Notes: generated by a model not told the origin, from the letters alone. Shown: positions 10,629 through 20,512, counted from the stretch's first letter. The stretch is 64,000 nt of DNA from Heloderma charlesbogerti (GCA_026122225.1 JANEZZ010000982.1:305501-369500), one strand, 5' to 3'. Numbers and translations: made by a program.

Positions 10629-10941
10629 ACCCTTTTCTTCCTAAACAATTTTCTGCTCAAAATCTCCCCCGGCTCCACTCCAGCTGATTTTTTCTCCAGT
10701 ACAGGATCCCCTCTCTTTTATCTCCTCGATGCCAGAGCACACTGATGGAAGGAAGCACTGCCCCCCCCTGTGTTTTTGTGTGTGTGAGATGGAGGCCTGA
10801 CCTTTGGTACAGTCTTCCAATGTGTATGCTGGGCAGGAAGGTAAGCCATGACCAAGTTATGCCTCCTTCAGGCAGTCAAAATGAACATGTGTAGCAGAAC
10901 AGGGCCACCGCATAGGGCCTGTAGGAAGGAGGGAGCTTCAA

Positions 10942-12269
10942 TAGGGATGGCAGAGAATTCCGCCATGGATTCCAGTGAGGCCAGATTCTTTAGGATCCAG
11001 CTCCCCAGAATCTGTGGCAGAACGGCCTCCTGCCCCCCCACCCCACCGCAGAATCACCCCGGGACGGCACTTACCTGGGGTGGATGCGGCGGCGGATTCA
11101 GTGGCGGCGGAGACTCCGGCAGCTCGTCTCCTGGCCGGCCACAGCAGGCCTGCTGCTGCCGCCATTGCCGTCCTTGGACCGTGATAGGCTATGTAAGAAT
11201 TTACTTAGCCTATCACAGCTAACGTCAAAACAAAAACGAAAACCATGCAGCGTATGCAAATGGCGGCGGCTACGGCGGCCGCCATTTGCGTTTCCTATTT
11301 TTCACGACTTATCTTTATGTAAGATAAAATGGCGGAAAAAAAGGGGAACGCAAATAGCATAGTGGACGCTATTTGTGTTCCTTTATTTTTCGCCGTTCTA
11401 GCCTACGTAAATATTTATGTAGGCCAGAATGGCGAAAAATAAAGGAACGCAAATAGCGTATACTATGCTATTTGCATCCCCCTTTTTTTTTGCCGTTTTA
11501 TCTTACTTAAATATTTACGTAAGATAAGTCGGCGAAAAATAGGGAACGCAAATGGCGGCCGCCGTAGTCGCCGCCATTTGCGTACACTGCGTGGTTTCTG
11601 TGTTTTTTGACAATAGCTATGATAGGCTATGTAAATTCTTACATAGCCTATCATGGCTGTCTAGCTGGACCCAAATGGCGGCCGCCATTTGCATCTGCAC
11701 CAGGCTGTCCGCGGCCAGAAATCCAGCTGCGGACGGCCCTGGACAGCTGCTCCGTGGCCTGGCTGCGGAGCAGAGCCGGCCATCGAGGATTCCAGGGGTG
11801 AGGACCGGATTGCCTCCCCCCCATCGAGGATTCTGCGGGGAGGGACGGAGCAAAGGTAAGTGAGTTTCATACATCTTTACATTTGCATCCCTGCATTAGC
11901 TGTGATAGGCTACATATATATTTACATAGCCTATCACGAAAAGAGCAGGGACGCAAATGGCATAGCGGGCGCCATTTGCGGCCCTGCTCTTTGCTGTGAT
12001 AGGCTACATAAATATTTATGTAGCCTATCACAGCTAATGCAGGGACTCAAATGGCGCCCACTATGCCAGACACCATTTGCAGCCACAGCCTGGCAGGCTA
12101 TGTAAAGTCCGTACGGAAGTCTGGCTGTGGGTGGGCCTGGCCGGCGGCTCCGTGGACTCGCCATGGAGTGAAGCCAGCCAGGGAGGATTCCGGGGGGAGG
12201 GACAGATTGCCTCCCCCCCCACCATGGATGCCCCGGGCCAGAACAGGGTAAATAATCCACCCATCCCTA
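10942..12269 (+). mobile_element. Composite fold-back hAT-type element
   Basis: The left (alpha) end TAGGGATGGCAGAGAATTCC is at 10942. A first right (beta) end, AGGTAAGTGAGTTTCATAC then ATCTTTA, is at 11879. A second beta-like end, CACCCATCCCTA, is at 12269. Hairpins lie at 11181-11216, about 11303-11332, 11393-11432, 11490-11533, 11615-11653, about 11902-11938 and 11993-12034. The last is a perfect 42-bp palindrome. Inverted pairs of CGCAAATGGCGG/GCCGCCATTTGCG lie at 11255-11292 and 11549-11583. No matching target duplication was found around 10942 with either right end, so it is probably a fused or rearranged pair. Confidence 0.75.
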
Positions 12270-12628
12270 GTCCATATCAGATTATGAGCTTTGTTTTTCC
12301 TTTTTTGCATGAAAATCTGTGCGCATTTTCATGCATACTTTTTCCCCCCAAACAAACTTACACATCCATTGTTTGCATCTTTCTTCTCCCATTGATTAAA
12401 GCATATGTGTATGCATTCTTCAAAAGTGCACATTTTAATGCATATTAAAATTATTACATTTACGGTCAAATGATTTGGGGGGGCAGGGTCTGGAAATTAC
12501 ATTGCAAGCTTAGAAATGTACGATCTTTGGCTATATATCGCATCCAAGTGCATGTTCTATTCAGAAGGTGCAATCTGGGTAAATCCTGATAAAAAATGAA
12601 GAGAAACAAATTTCTCATACATCCCTAG
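12270..12628. mobile_element. AT-rich TAGGGATG-group element, right end kept
   Basis: Ends AAATTTCTCATACATCCCTA (to 12628), as AT-rich members do. The interior has repeated TGCATA/ATGCAT blocks. Its left end is lost in the junction with the composite element. Confidence 0.55.
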
Positions 12629-12694
12629 CTGTGGCACACATAGCTTTATGGGACTGAGCAGGCAAGTGAGGCAATTGTGGACATTCCCTATAGG

Positions 12695-13119
12695 TAGGGA
12701 TGTACAGATTGTGTAAAATCCACTTTCTCTGTGTTTTGTGGATTGTCAGGAGCTTTTTGTTCCATCATCTGCCCATTGCCAGAATCAGATTTTTTGTTTT
12801 GTTTCTGAATTTGTGCAAGTTTGCATTTGTGCATATGCACAAATGCAGAATTTTGTATTGTGAAAATCTGCAAATTCACCCAAAATGCACATTTTCACAC
12901 TTTAGCCTTTGGGTGAAATGCACTTTTGACTGTTTAAAAAAAAAAATCTTATTTTTCAATGGCAAAATTTGTACAACATTTGGGAAAGTTAGAAAATCAG
13001 TCCACGACTCAGTAGAATCTGCTCAATAGCAGAAAAGCTGGTCTGCTGCGGAATCTTTTGGTCGATTCATGAAAATCCAAACTCATTTGGTTCCATTTAG
13101 GATTTCTCCAAGATCCCTA
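12695..13119 (+). mobile_element. hAT-type MITE, AT-rich class
   Basis: Starts TAGGGATGTACAGATTGTGT (12695) and ends ATTTCTCCAAGATCCCTA (13119). The interior shares GGATTGTCAGGAGC and TTTTTGTTCCA with copies at 16136, 36870, 37453 (reverse) and 60599. The flanks CCTATAGG and TGTGTAGG match at 5 of 8, so the duplication is decayed or absent. Confidence 0.7.
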
Positions 13120-13152
13120 TGTGTAGGGTCTTAGGCCTTTTCAACACTTTCA

Positions 13153-13966
13153 TAGGGATGTACGAAACTCACTTACCTTTGCTCCGTTCCTCCTCACGGA
13201 ATCCTCAACGGGGGGGAGAGGCGATGCGGTCCTCCCCCCCGGAATCCTCGATGGCCAGCTCCGCTCCACGGCCAGGCTGCGGAGCAGCCAGCCAGGGCCT
13301 TCCGCAGCTGGATTTCCAGCCGTGGACAGCCTGGTGCGGACACAAATGGTGGCCACCGTAGCGGCCGCCATTTGCGTCCAGCCAGACATCTGTGATAGGC
13401 TACGTAAGAATATACGTAGCCTATCACAGCTAACCTCAAAAAAACAAAAAAAACAACGCAGTGTACGCAAATGACAGCAGCTATGGCAGCCGCCATTTGC
13501 GTTCCCTATTTTTCTCCGATTTATCTTACATAAATATTTACGTAGGCTAGAACAGCGAAAAATAAAGGAATGCAAATAGCGTCCACTATGCTATTTGCAT
13601 TCCCCCTTTCTCTCCCGCCATTTTATCTTATGTAAATATTTACGTAAGATAAATTGGCGAAAAATAGGGAACGCAAATGGCGGCTGCTGTAGCTGCTGCC
13701 ATTTGCATACGCTGCGGTTTGGGGGGGGGTTGAGGTTAGCCCTGATAGGCTACGTAAATTCTTACTTAGCCTATCACGGTCCAAAGATGGCAATGGCGGC
13801 GGCAGCAGCCCTGCTGCGGCCGGCCAGGAGACCAGCTGCTGCCGCTGCCAGAGCCGCCGCCAGAGCCGCCGCATCCACCCCAGGTAAGTGCCGTGGGGAG
13901 GCGGGGGGGGGGGCAGGAGGCCATTTCCCTCACTGGAATCCATGGCAGAATTCTCCGCCATCCCTA
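13153..13966 (-). mobile_element. Fold-back hAT-type element
   Basis: Left end TAGGGATGTACGAAACTCAC is the beta end, right end TCTCCGCCATCCCTA the alpha end, so orientation is opposite to 8665-9459. Hairpins include about 13391-13428, 13515-13555, 13620-13655 and 13741-13780. Inverted CGCAAATGGCGGC pairs lie at about 13468-13502 and 13672-13706. Outward donor-like sites are ACTTACCTTTG near 13169 (complement strand) and CCAGGTAAGTGCC near 13880. The flanks CACTTTCA and CAAGGGAT do not match. Open frames up to 174 codons here are not credible genes. Confidence 0.8.
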
Positions 13967-14282
13967 CAAGGGATGGGTGAGAAATTTGCTACGACAATAT
14001 TTTTTAATGGATTGGGGCAGTCTCCACCTCCGAGAACCCAATGTAGAAACAGATGGAATTTGCAGATGGTAATCTGTACATTTTCTGTGTGGCTTACAAA
14101 CAATAAAATACTAGAATAGGATAATAATCACAGAACAATAAAAGATAAACAAATTCCAGCATAAAAAATCAGAATCAAAATTTCAGCAGCAAAGAGTACA
14201 ACAGGAGAGAAAAATATCAGGCATTACTAAAAGTATACAACAAGCCATCTATGCTTTAATCTCTTGGCTTGTTTTTCTAAAC
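13967..14282. other. Spacer with LINE-tail-like AT-rich sequence
   Basis: A second GGGATGGGTGAGAAATTTG start-like block at 13970 may be a truncated element. From about 14080 the A-rich text (ATAATCACAGAACAATAAAAG) resembles L2-like tails. No gene. Confidence 0.4.
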
Positions 14283-15232
14283 TAGGGATGGACAGAACAC
14301 TTACCTTCTGTTCCATTCTGTTTCCGCTGGGGGGGAGACAATCCGGTCCTCCCCCCCGGAATCCTGCCTGGCCGGCTCCGCTCCACGGCCAAGCCGCGGA
14401 GCCACCGGCCGGCTCCAGCCGCCCACAGCCAGACATCCGGCCGCTGGGCAGTGTAGTGTAGTGGTGAGAGTGACGGACTGGGAGCCGGGAGATCCGGGTT
14501 CTAGTCCCCACTCGGCCATGGAAGCTCACTGGGTGACTTTGGGCCAGTCACAGACTCTCAGCCCAGCCCACCTCACAGGGTTGTTGTTGTGAGGATACAA
14601 CGGTGAGGAGGAGGATAATGTAAGCCGCCTTGAGTTCCTTGCGAGAGGGAGAAAGGTGGGGTATAAATGCAATAAATAAATAAATAAATAAATGGGCAGT
14701 CCTGCAGGGACGCAAATGGCGGGTGTCGTAGCCGCTGCCATTTGCATCCCTGTATTTAGCTGTGATAGGTTATGTAAATATTTATGTAGCCTATCATGGC
14801 AGGGGGAAAAAAATCCAGCGTACGCAAATGGCGGTAGCCGCCGCCATTTGCGTACGCTGGGTTTTTTTCCCCCCTGCCGTGATAGGTTACGTAAATACAT
14901 ACGTAGCCTATCATGGCCTCTGCAGGGACGCAAATGGTGTCCCTGCGTTAGCCGTGATAGCTACGTAAGTATTTACGTAGCCTATCACGGCTATGAAGAG
15001 GAAGCGAATGGCGGCCGCAGGACGGCCACCATTCGCAAAGCAGCGCGGATGGGAGCAGGTAAGTGCTCCATTTTGCACACCTTTTGTGGGTTGGGGGCAG
15101 CAGGGACTTCGTCCCACGCACCTTTCATGGATTGGGGGGGTGGGGGCTTCGTTCCGCGATGGATTTTGGGGGGCTGAATGCACTGGCTTTCGGCCTCACC
15201 GAGATCCGTCACGGAATTCTCTGACATCCCTA
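14283..15232 (-). mobile_element. Fold-back hAT-type element, SINE inside
   Basis: Starts TAGGGATGGACAGAACAC (beta) and ends GGAATTCTCTGACATCCCTA (alpha). A nested palindrome spans about 14758-14920. Two hairpins (near 14760-14798 and 14877-14917) flank a pair of ~37-bp arms meeting at GCGGTAGCCGCC (14831-14842). A further hairpin lies at 14955-14993. Outward donor-like sites are CTTACCTTC (complement) near 14302 and GCAGGTAAGTGC near 15056. The left flank TTCTAAAC recurs as GTCTAAAC six bases beyond the right end, so a target duplication is possible but displaced. A SINE interrupts it at 14453-14692. Confidence 0.8.
14453..14692 (+). repeat. tRNA-derived SINE nested in fold-back element
   Basis: Flanked by perfect TGGGCAGT duplications (14445-14452 and 14693-14700). 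The head has A-box-like TAGTGTAGTGGTGAGAG and B-box-like GGTTCTAGTCCC. The tail is GGGTATAAATGCAATAAAT then (AAAT)n. The homologous uninterrupted site in the element at 30563 reads GGGCAGCCTGCA near 30724, confirming the insertion point. This is a young insertion relative to its host. Confidence 0.92.
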
Positions 15233-15239
15233 CTCTGAG

Positions 15240-15350
15240 TCTAAACTAAACCCCGGTGACCACCAGATGTGTTGGACCACAAATCTCCTCATCCCCTGAG
15301 GTTTGTAGTCAAACACATCTGGAATGCAGTGGGTTGGGGAAGGTTGCCCT
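15240..15350. mobile_element. Palindromic MITE (CCAGATGTGTTGGACYACAA family)
   Basis: CACCAGATGTGTTGGACCAC and CAAACACATCTGGAATGC form the two arms; GGTTGGGGAAGGTTGCC closes the right side. Same family as 31435-31575. Confidence 0.65.
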
Positions 15351-15357
15351 AAGTGAT

Positions 15358-15486
15358 GGGTGGGCTACTTGTGTGGCCCTTCAGGTGTTCTGGCATCCAA
15401 CCCCTAAAATCCCTCGCTATTGGCTAGGGCTGATAGGAGTTGTAGGCCAAAACTTCTGGAGGGCCACAAGTTACCCACCCCTGCCC
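15358..15486. mobile_element. Palindromic MITE (GTGGCCCTTCAGGTG family)
   Basis: GATGGGTGGGCTACTTGTG and ACAAGTTACCCACCCCTGCC are inverted ends. Inside are TGTGGCCCTTCAGGTGTTCT and ACTTCTGGAGGGCCACAAG. No coding capacity. Confidence 0.7.
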
Positions 15487-15691
15487 TAAACTATGGTTAA
15501 AATAAACCATGGCTTTGGTTCAGACATAACAATAAATCACAGTTAATTGAAAATAGAAGCAAAGGTTTCCCATTCCTTCCATGCAACTGCCCCAGAGGAA
15601 AGAAAGGAAGGAACTAGGCAAAGATAGAAAGCAAATTCTTGGCTAAGAGTAAAGAGGATAGTGAAAATCAAGGCACAGGGATGTGACTGTA

Positions 15692-15731
<40 letters not shown>

Positions 15732-15799
15732 ATGTAGAGAGTTTTGGTTATTGGGCAGCATAGAAATGCATGCATACATACATACATACATACATACAA
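15692..15799. repeat. (CA)n and (CATA)n microsatellites
   Basis: A (CA)n run at about 15692-15727 and (CATA)n at about 15770-15799, separated by about 40 bp of unique sequence. Confidence 0.9.
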
Positions 15800-16135
15800 G
15801 AATCAAACATCTCAGAGGCACTGGCTTATTTCTAATTTAATATTTTGAGGAAACTCCCATTCCAGCTCTGCTATGGCAAGCACCCTCCCCCAGCCTGGTG
15901 CCGTGTCAAACTACAACTTCAACTGGGCACCATGCTGCAACCTTTTGTGTGTGTGCTGGTGATTAAACCCTTCCAGTAGGTTTGGATAATGGAGTTCTCT
16001 CCCTCTTTCTGACCTGGTTGTGAATGTTTGTGACCAATGTGGTGAAAGCCTTTAGACAGCTGTGTGCATTGGGGCAACATACACCCCGACACAGCGCTGT
16101 CTTGGCCCCTTGAGAGCTCCCATGCACATCACATT

Positions 16136-16528
16136 TAGGGATCTATGGACTGTGTAAAATCTGCTGCATCTGTTTTTCATGGATTATCAGGCACCTTTTG
16201 TTCCACAGATGGATGCGGACTTTTTTCCCCTGTCATGCGAAAAAATAGCACAAATAAGTACATAAGTGCTTTCATAACACTATACATAATTTACCTTAGT
16301 GCATAACATTTAGCATATTATTCCCAATACGTTCAACTTTTTCTCAGCAGAAATTTGCATATTTTCCTATGAATAAATATTCGTAAATTTCGTAATTTTT
16401 TTTTTTCAATCCAAAAGTCCACGGACTCTGTGTGGCCTGAGGGGGTCTCCCTGTAGCAGATTCCACAGGTTGGATTCTTAGAAATCCAAGCTCATTTTAG
16501 TCCATTTTGAATCTCTCCAGCATCCCTA
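16136..16528 (+). mobile_element. hAT-type MITE, AT-rich class
   Basis: 393 bp. Starts TAGGGATCTATGGACTGTGT and ends CTCTCCAGCATCCCTA. Flanked by ATCACATT and ATTACATT, an 8-bp duplication with one mismatch. The interior shares GGATTATCAGGCACC, TTTTTGTTCCA and CATTTAGCATATT with 36870-37257. Confidence 0.85.
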
Positions 16529-16726
16529 ATTACATTATGGGTCAAGTTGTCTAGAAGCAGCCAGGGGCAAGGGTGTCCTGGCAAGAGCCATTACCTGATT
16601 ATCTTCATAGTCTACTAGACTGTTGTGTGAAGTATTGTGAGTGGCTATGGAGACTAGGAGAATGCGGTAGGCATACATTACCATACCGCAATTCTGGCCC
16701 ACTTGCATTGGCTGCCTGTATGTTTC

Positions 16727-17331
16727 TAGGGATGGATGAAAGGCCCTTACATGTTCTCGAAGCTTGCTTTGCGGTGGGGGGGAGGCACTTCGGTTCTCCC
16801 CCCGAAGTTCAGGCGAGGGGGGGAGGCGCCCTGCCTCGCCCGGCCGAAATTCAGGCCGGGGGGGAGGCGCCCCATCCCTCACCGGCGAAATTCAGGCCAG
16901 GTAGAAGTGCCCCGTCTACCTGGCCGCAAAAAAAAAAGTAAACACACACACACACACCCCCGTGATAGGCTACGTGACGATTTATGTAGCCTATCACGGC
17001 TGACTTTGGAAATCTAGCCGTGATAGGTTACATAAATCGTTATGTAGCCTATCACGGGTGTGTTGTTTTTTTTTTTACTTCACTTTTTTTTTTTGCAATG
17101 GCGGCGGTGGCAGCAGCAGCCGGTCAGGAGACCGGCCGCTGCCCCCGCCCCCGTCGAAACCCTGCCGAAACACCACCGGGACCTGCCGCCAAGAGGGACA
17201 TTCGGCCACGGTAAGTCCCATCCCGGGGGGGTCGGGGGGCTGGCGGAGAATTTCCCCACCAATTTCGGGGGGCCGAATGCATTGGCATTTGGCCTCCCGA
17301 AGATTCGGGGAGAAATTCTCTGCCATCCTTA
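16727..17331 (-). mobile_element. Fold-back hAT-type element within an L2-like LINE
   Basis: Starts TAGGGATGGATGAAAGGCCC (beta) and ends AATTCTCTGCCATCCTTA (alpha). Flanks are TATGTTTC (16719-16726) and AATGTTTC (17334-17341), 7 of 8, the right copy two bases beyond the end. Removing it rejoins LINE sequence. Hairpins lie near 16963-17000 and 17018-17058, with ATGGCGGCGG near 17098 and an outward donor-like ACGGTAAGTCCC near 17207. The left donor-like site is degraded (CCTTACATG). Confidence 0.85.
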
Positions 17332-17424
17332 TTAATGTTTCTGAGCCCAACTTATGGTGTCAGTTTTAACCTATAAAGTCTTCCACAGCTCAGGAACACA
17401 ATACCTGATTGAATGCCTCTCCTG

Positions 17425-17841
17425 ATCTGAACTCCCTCTCTCATAATACTAGAACTCAGGGTCATCCCATGATTCTGATCAGTGGAAGATTCAGGACAGA
17501 TAAAAGGAAGGACTTCTTCACACAGAGCATAGTTAAACTATGGAACTCACTACCACAGGATGTGGTGATGGCCACCAATTTGGATGGCTTTAAAAGGGGG
17601 TTGGACAAATTCCTGGAGGAGAAGGCTATCAGTGGCTACTAGTCTTGATGGCTATGTGCTACCTCTAGTACCAGAGGCAGTGAGTATACCAGTTGCTGGG
17701 GAACATGGGTGGGAGGGTGCTGTTGCGCTCGTTTCCTGCTTGTGGGTTCCTGGTCAACAGCTGGTTGGCCACTGTGTGAACACAATGCTGTACTCAATGG
17801 ACCCTTGGTCTGATCCAGCATGGCTCTTCTTATGTTCTTAA
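17425..17841 (+). mobile_element. CR1-type LINE, 3' end
   Basis: Codons give GRFRTDKRKDFFTQSIVKLW, NSLPQDVVMATNLDGFKRGL and DKFLEEKAISGY, then a stop at 17639. This is the C-terminus of a CR1-type ORF2. A tail ending CTTCTTATGTTCTTAA follows. It is 5'-truncated and sits inside the L2-like copy. Confidence 0.9.
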
Positions 17842-18180
17842 ATACTGCAATGAATGTCTGGGGCCTTCCTCGGAGTGCTACCTCCAAGGGAGGCTCGGAA
17901 GGTGGCCACAAGGGAGAGGGCCTTTTCAGTCGTGGCCCCCTGATTATGGAATGATCTCCCCACTGAAGCCCACCTGGTGCCAATACTGTCATCTTTTTGA
18001 TGCCAGGTTAAGACCATCCTCTACTCTGAGGCATTTAATGGCATATGATGGAGCATTTATACCAGGTGTCTAAATATGTCTAATATTTCATTGAAATTGT
18101 TTTTAGCTGTTTAAATTGTTTTTTAAATTTTGTATATTTACATTTTTAGGCTGGGGTAGAAATAGTAGTAGTGACGATGA

Positions 18181-19400
18181 CAATAACAACAACAACAACA
18201 ATGGCAATAATCAGAACTACTGTGTTGTGTTAGGGCTTTATGAAAAGAGATCCACATCCACAGGCCTGTGGAAAGAGAAAGCAGGCAGGAAAACTGCACA
18301 GTCACCTACAACCTGAATGATGGAGGCTGTATATGTGTGTGGTGGTTTAGCTGGCTCAGTGATGATTCCAGCACCTCCCCCTCTCCAAAAACACCCCTCT
18401 ATTTGGCTTCCCATTCCATGAAATCCATTTATTTTGATTGAGTTTGGGACTTGGGAAACTTTTTAAGGGATCTGGGGAGGGGGGCACTAAGGATTATTTC
18501 CGCCGCCACCACCCCCTGTTGTTTGTGGCAATGGTGGTGGTGTTGCCAAGCTGCTTCATAGCACTTTGCGGGCAACGCAGTGAAACCGACAGAGTGAGTG
18601 ACAAGTTGTTTACAGGTTTCCTTGAAGGGGCCTCTGGTATATTTCAATCTGTCAAAGTTGCTTTTCTTTCCTCAGAACAATGCTTGATTGTTGTGTAGGG
18701 TGTGTGTGTGTTTTTTCTTTTCTCTCTCTCTCTTCCCCCTGCACCGAGTGAGAGTCTTTTTTCTTTTTCTTTTTTTTTAAATGAAGACAAGGTAGGGAGG
18801 GGGGAAATAATGCTCATATGTGAAAATGTGAAATACATGTACATATAGACATAAACTGGATGCCTTTTAGAATTCAGTTGCCTTTTGGAAAATTATTCTT
18901 AGGTGTTCCTTTTTCTGCCCTCCCCCTTTCTAACTCCTCTGAGTGAGTTGCTAAGTGCTTGCTATTTTAACTAGGCAACCCTTGTTTAAGTTCCTTTTGG
19001 CCACTGATTTCCCCCCCCCCCCGCATTGTCCTCCCCCCTCTGGCCTCGCCTAAAGAAAGGGTGAAGTGATGGGTGTGTATGGCCCATGTGTTAGATAACA
19101 GTGGTTAACAGCATCTGGTAGGGAGATTATATATGTGTGTGTGTGTGTGTATGTGGCAAGCACACACCTGTGCATTCTGCATGCACTAACAGGCATATAG
19201 ACCTTCAAATATAAAAGTGTTTTAATACAATATATACACACCAGTCTGGTGCTCCTTGCTTCTTTCCCACATCGTATTACTGAAAGCAAGTGTTGCAGTG
19301 GATTTCTAACTAGAAATTGTAGTTCGTAGAATTTGCTAACACCCTTTAAAGAAATGGTTATGTCATGCAGGTATGAGTTTGTGCAAACTCTCTACCTTTG

Positions 19401-19440
<40 letters not shown>

Positions 19441-19537
19441 ACACGGTCTTTTGCCACCCAGTATTCCCCCTCCTTAAAAAATAAAGAGGACCAAGGCATG
19501 AACCTGATTGGCAGAATAAGATTGACATATTTAAACG

Positions 19538-19579
<42 letters not shown>

Positions 19580-19959
19580 AAGAAAGAGAGAGAGAGAGAG
19601 AGAGATGTGTCTATACAGTGATATAGAAAAAAAAATGTATAGATTTATCCATATATTTGGCCACATACCCCAGAAAATGTTAGGGAAGAGGTTGATCCCA
19701 GGCAGGAAAGCCACTCAGGATTAAAAAGAGTGAAAGAGAAAAGATTAAAGATGTAACACGTGTATTCTGTTTATTCCGCATTTGTGTGGCAATAAATCTT
19801 AGATACAAATGTACACATTTAGCTACTGATTTCTCCCCTTCCCTCCCTCCCTCCCTCCTTCCTTCCTTGTCCTGAGCACATCTGAGAAAGTGAGGCTGGG
19901 GTTTGTTTACGTGTGTATATATATATATAGGGGATTTTGGCAGGGATCTTAAAACTGCC
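18181..19959. other. Proximal upstream flank, microsatellite-rich
   Basis: No gene or transposon recognised. Simple repeats are at 19128-19151 (GT), about 19403-19437 (AC), 19541-19560 (GT) running into 19560-19605 (GA), and 19838-19866 (CCTT). The stretch 18430-18670, with CGCCGCCACCACCCCCTG and AACGCAGTGAAACCGACAG, is single-copy-looking. It could be distal promoter or an upstream non-coding exon, but nothing in the sequence decides this. Confidence 0.5.
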
Positions 19960-20004
19960 TCCCGCCGCCCTGGGTGAGCTTTCAGAATGATCTTTAGATG
20001 TGTT

Positions 20005-20053
20005 CGTGTGTGTGTGTGTGTGTGTGCGTGCGTGCGTGCGCGCGCGCGTGTGT
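20005..20053. repeat. Alternating purine-pyrimidine tract (GT)n(GCGT)n(GC)n
   Basis: Forty-nine bases alternate strictly between pyrimidine and purine, moving from GT to GCGT to GC repeats. Such tracts are prone to form Z-DNA. It lies about 420 bp upstream of the SOX5 start codon. Confidence 0.9.
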
Positions 20054-20227
20054 CACAGTTGTGGTGGTGCTGATGATGGCGATGAGGACCGGGGGGGGCG
20101 GGGGGGCGATGAAAGGAGCTGACTTTGCAAGGGTTTGTCTGGGGGGAGAGGGACCGTGCAGGCACGGCGGACGGCGGGCACCCTGAGGTTGGCGGCGGCG
20201 GCGGCGGCGGCTTGGCAGACCGCAGCC

Positions 20228-20278
20228 ATGTGGCGCAGCTGTGGGGGGAGCTTGCTAAACACGGTCTACTCCAGCTAA
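20228..20278 (+). other. Possible upstream ORF in the SOX5 leader
   Basis: ATG at 20228 opens a 16-codon frame (MWRSCGGSLLNTVYSS) ending in TAA at 20278, about 200 bp before the main start. The context GCC before the ATG gives G at -3. It matters only if transcription starts upstream of 20228, which is not shown. Confidence 0.35.
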
Positions 20279-20474
20279 AGTGTGCTGCCCCTTTAAGAGA
20301 CTGGTCAAGGAGTCCTAGCTCAGAGAGGGAGCGGGCGAGCGCACGGGAGGAGAGAGCGAGCGCGAGAGCGAAAAATCAATCGGTGTAGGAGGGTCGGATT
20401 CACTTGACAGGTTCAGTTGGAGGCGATCATAGGTGGCTACTGTGACAAAGGGAAAAACGCTGCTTTTTTCCAGC

Positions 20475-20512
20475 ATGCTAACTGACCCTGATTTACCTCA
20501 GGAGTTTGAAAG
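20475..20512 (+). CDS. SOX5: SOX5 (long isoform), first coding exon
   Basis: SOX5 is an SRY-related HMG-box (SoxD) transcription factor that binds DNA in the nucleus, dimerises through coiled coils and acts in cartilage, neural and glial development. This exon encodes MLTDPDLPQEFE and the first two bases (AG) of the next Arg codon. It matches the known N-terminus of the long SOX5 isoform, which I recognise from memory. The exon ends at AG|GTGAGT, a consensus donor in phase 2. The start is supported by A at -3 and by an in-frame TAG at 20430-20432. A CpG-rich leader precedes it. The HMG box and coiled coils are encoded in exons beyond this window; no second coding exon was found in the 43 kb that follow, consistent with the very large introns known for SOX5. 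Confidence 0.9.

Larger units (their letters stand above)
16550..18180 (+). mobile_element. L2-like LINE, 3' end, split by two insertions
   Basis: Forward-strand LINE remnants occur in order: LHWLPVCF-type codons at about 16700-16725, TYKVFHSSGT-like codons after the fold-back element (17345-17405), then AFSVVAP-type codons at about 17920-17950. A tail with TTTTAGCTGTTTAAATTG (18100) and GGCTGGGGTAGAAATAG (18150) follows. It is interrupted by a fold-back element (16727-17331) and by a CR1 3' end (about 17425-17841). Both insertions are therefore younger than this LINE copy. Confidence 0.7.
19960..20474 (+). promoter_or_regulatory. SOX5: Putative SOX5 promoter and 5' untranslated region
   Basis: CpG density rises sharply compared with the AT-rich neighbours. 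Features include G-runs at 20090-20108, (GGC)n at 20188-20210, GCGAGCGC blocks at 20330-20365 and a CCCCTTTAAGAGA box at 20290. No convincing TATA box was seen, as in many CpG-type developmental promoters. The leader TAGGTGGCTACTGTGACAAA (20430-20449) carries a stop in frame with the downstream ATG. The transcription start cannot be fixed from sequence. Confidence 0.65.

Noticed and set aside
13595..14119. 174-codon open frame on the plus strand (and similar long frames at 52220-52804 and 53145-53615)
   Set aside because: They run through GC-rich palindromic transposon arms, mirror each other on opposite strands and encode low-complexity Ala/Pro/Arg runs. Stop codons are rare there because of base composition.
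19358..20165. Long minus-strand frames with His/Thr and Arg/Glu runs
   Set aside because: Produced by (AC)n, (GA)n and (GT)n simple repeats.
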